A stretch of DNA of 36,203 nt from positions 1 to 36,203 of the forward strand of contig PHCH01000043.1 in the NCBI GenBank assembly GCA_002840785.1, given 5' to 3'. The position numbers and the translations under genes are program-made. Position 1 is the first letter of the stretch. Every line of letters begins with the position of its first letter. The notes beneath the pieces are model-generated. The model was given only the letters and a program-made list of their open reading frames with translations, ran no database searches and was not told where the DNA came from. This stretch comes from Betaproteobacteria bacterium HGW-Betaproteobacteria-4. GTDB lineage: Bacteria; Pseudomonadota; Gammaproteobacteria; Burkholderiales; Rhodocyclaceae. Of the stretch, positions 31,353 through 36,203 are shown in pieces.

Positions 31353-33899
31353 ATGAGACTTCCAGGATTCATGAGCGGTATTCGCGGCAAGCTGATCGGC
31401 ATTTTCGTGCTGATCAAAGTCGTTCCCCTGCTCCTCCTCGCCGGATTCGCCTGGTATGCGACCAGTCAGCTCGGCGCCGACGTCTCCGCCAAGGCCGGCA
31501 GCATGGCCGATGCCATGCTGTCGACGATCAAGAGCGTCGGCCAGACGGTGACCGACGACTCCATCCGCGCCCTCGACCTGCGGTCGCGCGAGGCCATCGA
31601 ATCCCTGACCACGAACGCCGCCAAGGAAATCGCCGACTTTCTCCATGACCGCGATGGCGACATCCGGCAGGCCGCCAGCCTGGAACCGTCCGAGGCCGCT
31701 TTTCGCCGCTTCCTGAGCCAGCGCAGTCGGCCGATCTACCAGCATGGCCCCTGGAAACTGGCGGCAGATGGTCAATCCTGGGAACCCGAGCAGCCGGTCA
31801 AGCGTGAGGCCAGGATCACCCGCCCCGTGCTTCCGGACAACGCCAGGGATTTCCACACCCGCCCGCCGGAGTATTTCGGCGAGCAAGAACAGCGGCCGCT
31901 GTTCGTCGAAATGACCTTTGTCGATCCCGACGGCAACGAAAGGATCAAGGTCACGACCGGCGATCTGACCGAAAAAAGCCGCAAAAACGTCGTTGACCGT
32001 AGCAATACCTTCGTCAAGGCGGAAACCTATTTTGCCGAGCTGAAAAAACTCAAGCCAGGCGAAATCTACGTTTCCGACGTCATCGGCGCCTACGTCCCGA
32101 CGCACGTCATCGGCCCTTACCTGCCGGGCAGTCTCGACAAAGCCGGCAAGCCCTTCAAACCGGAGGAGTCGGCCTACGCCGGCACGGAAAACCCGGTGGG
32201 CCAGCGCTTTCGCGGCATCGTCCGCTGGGCCATGCCGGTGGTCAGGGGCGGCCGGACCGTCGGTTACGTCACGCTCGCCCTCGATCACGACCATATCCGC
32301 CAGTTCTCCGACCGCCTGATGCCGACCGACGAGCGCTACACGCCGATCGCCGACGCCATCAAGGGCAACTACGCCTTCATCTGGGATTACAAGAGCCGCT
32401 CGATCTCCCATCCGCGCGACTACTTCATCGTCGGCTACGATCCCCAGACCGGCCTGCCGGCAACGCCGTGGATGGATGCCGACCTCTACGCCGAATGGCA
32501 GGCCAGCGGCAAGCCTTCGTATGAATTCCTGGCCGGCGTTCCCGCCTTCCGCAAGCAGAGCCTGAAACTCAAACCGGCCGGGGAGCAGGTCAAGGCCGGC
32601 ACGGTCGGCCTCGATTGCCGCTACCTGAATTTTTCACCGCAATGCGACGGCTGGAACGCACTGACCGAGCACGGCGGCTCCGGCTCCTTTGTCATCTATT
32701 TCTCCGGTCTGTGGAAGCTGACCACCGCTGCCGCCATTCCCTACTACACCGGCCAGTACGGCAAATCGCCGCAGGGCTTCGGTTTCGTCACCATTGGCGC
32801 CAACGTCGACGAATTCCACAAGGCGGCCACCGAGACGGCAGCCAAAATCAACCTGCTGGTCGAGGAAAAGGACGCCAGCCTGACCACCCAGCGCGGCGAA
32901 CTGCTCGACCATATCGCCGAGAGCCTGACCGCGACCGGCATCGGCCTGTGGACCTCGACCCTGCTCATGGTGGCCATCGTCATCGCCATTGCCGTCTGGA
33001 TGGCCGGCCTGCTGACCCGGCGCATCACGGCGATGATCTCGGGCATCCACGCCTTCCAGGAAGGTGACCACAAACACCGCCTGGAGGTCGATTCGGCCGA
33101 TGAAATGGGCGAGCTGTCGCGTTCATTCAACCGCATGGCCGACTCGGTCGAAGAGTCCTTCAAGCGCCTCGAAGAGGCCAAGGAAAAAGCCGAAGAAGCC
33201 AGCCGGCAGAAATCCGCCTTCCTGGCCACCATGTCGCATGAGCTGCGCACCCCGCTCAACGGCATCCTCGGCTTTGCCGAGTTGCTCGGCAACGAACTGG
33301 ACAACCCCGAGCAGCGCGGCTACGTCGAAATCATCGAGCAGAGCGGCGGCCACCTGCTCAACCTGGTCAATGAAATTCTCGATCTCGCCAAGATCGAATC
33401 GGGCGAGATGCGCTTCGCCCGGGTTGCCGTTCCGCTCGCCGACCTGCTGAGCGAAGTCGCCGCCGTACATCGCGTCACCGCCGAGGCGAAGGGCCTGAAA
33501 TTCCAGACCGTTCTTGCCGACGACCTGCCCGCCGAGTTCATCACCGACCGCACCCGCCTGCGCCAGATTCTCAACAATTTGCTGAGCAATGCCGTCAAGT
33601 TTACCGACGCCGGCAGTATTGTCTTCAGCGCCAGCCGGGTCGATGGCGAACTCGCCTTTGCCGTTCGCGACACCGGCCCGGGCATTCCCCCGGAAAGCCG
33701 CGAAACGATTTTCGAGAAGTTCAAGCAACTGGAAAACTTCCTGACCCGCGAACACGGCGGCACCGGTCTCGGGCTGGCGCTCGTCCGGCAACTCGCCGAC
33801 AACATGGGCGGCAGGGTTACGCTCGACACCGCGATCGGCGTAGGATCCACCTTTACCGTTCACCTGCCGCTGGACATCCGCCATGACAGAACCTCGTAA
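31353..33899 (+). CDS. Sensor histidine kinase with periplasmic sensor and HAMP
   Basis: An 848-residue membrane kinase. TM1 is at about 15-35, followed by a large periplasmic domain of about 490 residues (dCache-like in size) with cysteines (Cys429, Cys438 region). TM2 lies near 530-555, then a HAMP domain (LTRRITAMISGI…DEMGELSRSFNRMADSV), a coiled coil (EEAKEKAEEASRQK), and HisKA with HELRTPLNGILG (His629). The HATPase domain has the N box RQILNNLLSNAVKF, G1 DTGPGIP and G2 GGTGLGLAL. It overlaps the downstream receiver gene by 17 bp. Its stimulus is not evident. Confidence 0.93.
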   Translation: MRLPGFMSGIRGKLIGIFVLIKVVPLLLLAGFAWYATSQLGADVSAKAGSMADAMLSTIKSVGQTVTDDSIRALDLRSREAIESLTTNAAKEIADFLHDRDGDIRQAASLEPSEAAFRRFLSQRSRPIYQHGPWKLAADGQSWEPEQPVKREARITRPVLPDNARDFHTRPPEYFGEQEQRPLFVEMTFVDPDGNERIKVTTGDLTEKSRKNVVDRSNTFVKAETYFAELKKLKPGEIYVSDVIGAYVPTHVIGPYLPGSLDKAGKPFKPEESAYAGTENPVGQRFRGIVRWAMPVVRGGRTVGYVTLALDHDHIRQFSDRLMPTDERYTPIADAIKGNYAFIWDYKSRSISHPRDYFIVGYDPQTGLPATPWMDADLYAEWQASGKPSYEFLAGVPAFRKQSLKLKPAGEQVKAGTVGLDCRYLNFSPQCDGWNALTEHGGSGSFVIYFSGLWKLTTAAAIPYYTGQYGKSPQGFGFVTIGANVDEFHKAATETAAKINLLVEEKDASLTTQRGELLDHIAESLTATGIGLWTSTLLMVAIVIAIAVWMAGLLTRRITAMISGIHAFQEGDHKHRLEVDSADEMGELSRSFNRMADSVEESFKRLEEAKEKAEEASRQKSAFLATMSHELRTPLNGILGFAELLGNELDNPEQRGYVEIIEQSGGHLLNLVNEILDLAKIESGEMRFARVAVPLADLLSEVAAVHRVTAEAKGLKFQTVLADDLPAEFITDRTRLRQILNNLLSNAVKFTDAGSIVFSASRVDGELAFAVRDTGPGIPPESRETIFEKFKQLENFLTREHGGTGLGLALVRQLADNMGGRVTLDTAIGVGSTFTVHLPLDIRHDRTS
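31991..32005 (+). repeat. Dispersed motif copy F (inside sensor kinase gene)
   Basis: CGTTGACCGTAGCAA matches the 3' part of the core with one mismatch at the first base. It is read as VDRSN in the periplasmic domain. Confidence 0.4.
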
Positions 33900-34248
33900 G
33901 GCCCTGGTCGTTGACGACCACCCGACCAATCGCCTGCTCGCCTCGGCCCTGCTCAGGAAGCTCGACTGGACGGTCTGCGAAGCCGAGTCCGGCGATGCGG
34001 CACTGACCCTGGCCGCCCAGCACACGTTCCGCCTCATCTTGCTCGACATCAGCATGCCGGGGCTTTCCGGCGAAGACACCTGCAGCCGGCTACGGGCGGC
34101 CGAAGCCGGTCGCCCCCTGACCATCGTCGCCTATACCGCCCATGCCTTCCCGGAAGATCGGGAACGCCTGCTCGCCGCCGGTTTCGACGATGTGCTGGTC
34201 AAGCCGATCAGCCGCCAGCGCCTCGAGGAACTGCTCGAAAAACTGTAA
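33883..34248 (+). CDS. Single-domain response regulator
   Basis: A 121-residue CheY-like receiver with no output domain. Acidic pair at VVDDHP (Asp11, Asp12), phospho-acceptor in LILLDISMPG (Asp55), Thr in VAYTAHA, and the invariant Lys in VLVKP. The ATG overlaps the kinase gene by 17 bp, so the pair are likely partners. A downstream Hpt or diguanylate cyclase is not in the window. Confidence 0.93.
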   Translation: MTEPRKALVVDDHPTNRLLASALLRKLDWTVCEAESGDAALTLAAQHTFRLILLDISMPGLSGEDTCSRLRAAEAGRPLTIVAYTAHAFPEDRERLLAAGFDDVLVKPISRQRLEELLEKL

Positions 34249-34329
34249 GCGCCAACGCTTCACGCCGCCGATCCGCGAGTCATTTCCCATCCCGGCGCAA
34301 GCATCCGGGTGCCAAGGCGCCGGTAGGCG

Positions 34330-34335
34330 TATAAT
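34330..34335 (+). promoter_or_regulatory. -10-like element just upstream of the helicase gene
   Basis: TATAAT ends eight bases before the ATG at 34344, so a start site at the usual distance would make a nearly leaderless mRNA. No ribosome-binding site is visible. Confidence 0.4.
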
Positions 34336-34343
34336 CCGGCCCC

Positions 34344-35798
34344 ATGTCTGAAATCAATACCTTAGCTGGCGACAACGCCATAGTCATCGCTGCCGACGCA
34401 GTGCCCGAAATCACCTTTGCCATCCCGCTCGTCATCAGCGGCAAGGACATCATGGGCGGCGCCCAGACCGGCACCGGCAAGACGGCTGCGTTCACGCTGC
34501 CCATCCTGCAGCGCATCCTGCCTTTCGCCAGCAGCAGCCCGTCGCCGGCCAAGCACCCGGTGCGCGCCCTGATCCTCGCGCCGACCCGCGAACTGGCCAT
34601 GCAGGTCTACGAGTCGGTCAAAACCTACAGCAAGCACACGCCGATCCGCGCCATGTGCGCCTTCGGCGGCGTCGATATCCGGCCGCAGATCGCCGAACTC
34701 AAAAAAGGCGTCGAAATTCTCGTCGCCACCCCCGGTCGCCTGCTCGACCACGTCGAAAACAAGAGCGTCAGCTTCAATTCCGTCCAGGCCCTGGTCCTCG
34801 ACGAAGCCGACCGCATGCTCGACATGGGCTTCGTCCCCGACGTCACGCGCATCCTCAACATGCTGCCGGCCCAGCGCCAGAGCCTGCTGTTCTCCGCCAC
34901 CTTCTCGGATGAAATCAAGAAGCTGGCCGACACCATGCTCAAGTCGCCGATCCTGATCGAAGTCGCCCGCCGCAACCAGGTCTCCGACACCATCACCCAC
35001 CGCGTCCATCCGGTTTCCGAATACGGCAAGCGCGGCCTGCTGACCAAGCTCCTGAAGTCCGGCGAAATCCGCCAGTGCATCGTCTTCTGTCGCACCAAGC
35101 AGGGCTGCTCGCGACTGACCCGCGAACTGCAGCGCGCCGGCATCAAGGCCGACGCCATTCACGGTGACAAGAGCCAGCTCGAACGCATCAAGGCGCTCGA
35201 AGCCTTCAAGGGCGGCGAAACCGACGCCCTCATCGCTACCGACGTCGCAGCGCGCGGCCTCGACGTTGACGACCTGCCCTACGTCATCAACTACGAACTG
35301 CCGCACACACCGGAAGACTACGTGCACCGCATCGGCCGCACCGGCCGCGCCGGCAAGATGGGCAACGCTATTTCGCTGGTCAGTGCCCGCGAAGTCGTCT
35401 ATCTGGTCGATATCGAAAAGCTCATCAAGCGGCCGATCGAACAGGTCGAAGTCGCTGGTTTCGAGCCTGAGCCGGAATACGAATACCCCCCGGGCAACAA
35501 GCGCAAGCGCAGCGCCCCCGTCGTCGCCCCGGTCGCCCAGCGCCCGGAACGTGGCGAACGCCACGAGCGCAGCGAACGTTCAGCTCGCCCCGAACGGGAG
35601 CGCAGCGATCGCCAGGACCGCCGCCCACCGCGCCGCAACCCGATGATCGCCGCCGACGGTTTCGACTTCAGCAAGCCCTACGAAGACAACTCGCCACGTG
35701 GCGATGTGCCGGATTCAGCCACGGCAGTTGCCAAGGTGGATCCACACAAGCCGAAGCGGGTTGTTGCGGCGTTGTTGGGTGGGCTTGGGCGCAAATAA
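34344..35798 (+). CDS. rhlE: DEAD-box RNA helicase, RhlE-like, without Q motif
   Basis: ATP-dependent RNA helicase of the RhlE type, acting in ribosome biogenesis or RNA decay. The 484-residue protein has motif I AQTGTGKT (40-47), PTREL, TPGR, DEAD (143-146), SAT (184-186), the C-terminal motifs ARGLDVDDLPYVINYELP and HRIGRTGRAG, and a charged tail rich in Arg, Glu and Ser (residues about 380-440) ending in VVAALLGGLGRK. The N terminus is abnormal. Where RhlE proteins have F…GY…PTPIQ (Q motif), this one has PEITFAIPLVISGKDI. The first 25 or so residues therefore look deleted or scrambled. Confidence 0.92.
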   Translation: MSEINTLAGDNAIVIAADAVPEITFAIPLVISGKDIMGGAQTGTGKTAAFTLPILQRILPFASSSPSPAKHPVRALILAPTRELAMQVYESVKTYSKHTPIRAMCAFGGVDIRPQIAELKKGVEILVATPGRLLDHVENKSVSFNSVQALVLDEADRMLDMGFVPDVTRILNMLPAQRQSLLFSATFSDEIKKLADTMLKSPILIEVARRNQVSDTITHRVHPVSEYGKRGLLTKLLKSGEIRQCIVFCRTKQGCSRLTRELQRAGIKADAIHGDKSQLERIKALEAFKGGETDALIATDVAARGLDVDDLPYVINYELPHTPEDYVHRIGRTGRAGKMGNAISLVSAREVVYLVDIEKLIKRPIEQVEVAGFEPEPEYEYPPGNKRKRSAPVVAPVAQRPERGERHERSERSARPERERSDRQDRRPPRRNPMIAADGFDFSKPYEDNSPRGDVPDSATAVAKVDPHKPKRVVAALLGGLGRK

Positions 35799-35808
35799 GG
35801 GGTTTGAA

Positions 35809-35834
35809 CCTGCGCTTATCCAGCGCGGGGTTTT
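35809..35834 (+). terminator. Probable terminator of the helicase gene
   Basis: CCTGCGCT and AGCGCGGG form an 8-bp stem (one G-T pair) with a five-base loop, followed by GTTTTCC, 11 bp past the stop codon. Confidence 0.55.
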
Positions 35835-35839
35835 CCTGT

Positions 35840-36090
35840 TAATTGGCTTGGGGTTCCGCCTTGCTGGCGGGCGTACTTTCTTTTGCTTCGCCAAAAGAAA
35901 GTAGCCAAAGAAAAGGCGACCCCAAGGTCGGCGCCCTTCGGTTTCCTTGCGCTACTCGGCAGGCCGGGCGGCTGCGGAACTCGGGCTACGCCCTCAAACA
36001 GTCCTCGCCGAAGGCCCCCGGCCCGCCTGCGTTGCTCAGCGCCTTCCAAGGGGCCCAAAGGCGTCCGAAATCAACCTGTGCGACCTGAAT
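35840..36090. repeat. Repeat-like non-coding region with hairpin
   Basis: No gene is convincing in the last 400 bases. This part holds a perfect 11-bp inverted repeat (ACTTTCTTTTG / CAAAAGAAAGT, 35875-35902). A GC-rich stretch follows whose spurious frame contains SFASPKESSQRKGDPKV, a string I recall from many proteobacterial intergenic repeats. I take it as a copy of a dispersed element of unknown function; I cannot show other copies in this window. Confidence 0.5.
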
Positions 36091-36099
36091 TGGCATTCC

Positions 36100-36133
36100 T
36101 ACGTTCAACCGGGAAAAACGGCCAAAAATGAAA
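36100..36133 (-). repeat. Dispersed motif copy G (near the right end)
   Basis: The plus strand TACGTTCAACCGGGAAAAA, followed by CGGCCAAAAATGAAA, is a degenerate copy. It resembles the extended version seen after secF and near 28310. Confidence 0.5.
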
Positions 36134-36203
36134 TCCACAGTTTGAATCCTGACGCTTTGCTCCTCCCCCTGACAAGGGGGAGGCCGGGAGGGGGTTTGGT
36201 TTC

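Noticed and set aside
35843-36131. Overlapping small open frames at the right end
   Set aside because: They are arginine/serine/proline-rich, lack ribosome-binding sites, and correspond to repeat-like intergenic DNA.

Overview
The window reads as a chromosomal segment of a GC-rich betaproteobacterium of the Rhodocyclaceae type (Dechloromonas/Azonexus-like). This is inferred from gene content and order: a cytochrome cd1 nitrite reductase, the queA-tgt-yajC-secD-secF block, nudJ-mnmA, ilvE / small zinc-finger protein / waaF, and a cytochrome c'-cytochrome b pair. No 16S rRNA gene or other species marker is present. Coding density is high and most genes are housekeeping.

Layout. 1-2.8 kb: nirS (minus strand, 3' end beyond the window) is divergent from a uroporphyrinogen-III methyltransferase gene (heme d1/siroheme precursor supply) and a small Rap1a-like gene. 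A perfect FNR/DNR box lies between the divergent genes. 2.8-8.4 kb: a promoter and the 5' two thirds of a tRNA-Leu(CAA), then queA-tgt (queuosine) and yajC-secD-secF (Sec translocon accessory complex), closed by a strong terminator. 8.4-11.4 kb: a visibly less GC-rich patch with a lipoprotein hydrolase and an autotransporter-type beta-barrel protein. 11.5-12.9 kb: cytochrome b561-like protein and cytochrome c'. 12.9-14.9 kb: purB followed by two small genes. 14.9-16.3 kb: GST/SspA-like protein and an HD-GYP protein. 16.3-18.4 kb: nudJ, an exported possible cysteine-protease-like protein, and mnmA. 18.5-24.9 kb: ilvE, a CHCC zinc-finger protein, waaF, an NTF2-like protein, a YheT-type hydrolase, a phosphomannomutase/phosphoglucomutase and an EAL-HDOD protein. 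25-31.3 kb: small membrane and exported proteins, alaS, a glycerophosphodiesterase and a UgpB-like binding protein, and a lipoprotein. 31.3-35.8 kb: a sensor kinase with its single-domain response regulator, and a RhlE-like helicase. The last 0.4 kb is non-coding and repeat-like.

Two things stand out. First, a short dispersed motif (core TTTCCGGTTGACCGTAGCA, often continuing into an A/T-rich tail) recurs in several near-exact and more degenerate copies, both between genes and inside coding sequences in different reading frames. No feature type I know explains it. Second, four loci look damaged in ways not expected for essential or conserved genes: a tRNA-Leu lacking its T arm and 3' acceptor strand, a secD frameshifted by an exact 31-bp tandem duplication, a GST gene with no start codon for its first beta strand, and a RhlE helicase without its Q motif. 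Either this genome carries unusual small rearrangements, or the assembly has local junction errors. Read mapping would tell. I found no CRISPR array, insertion sequence, prophage or obvious defence island.
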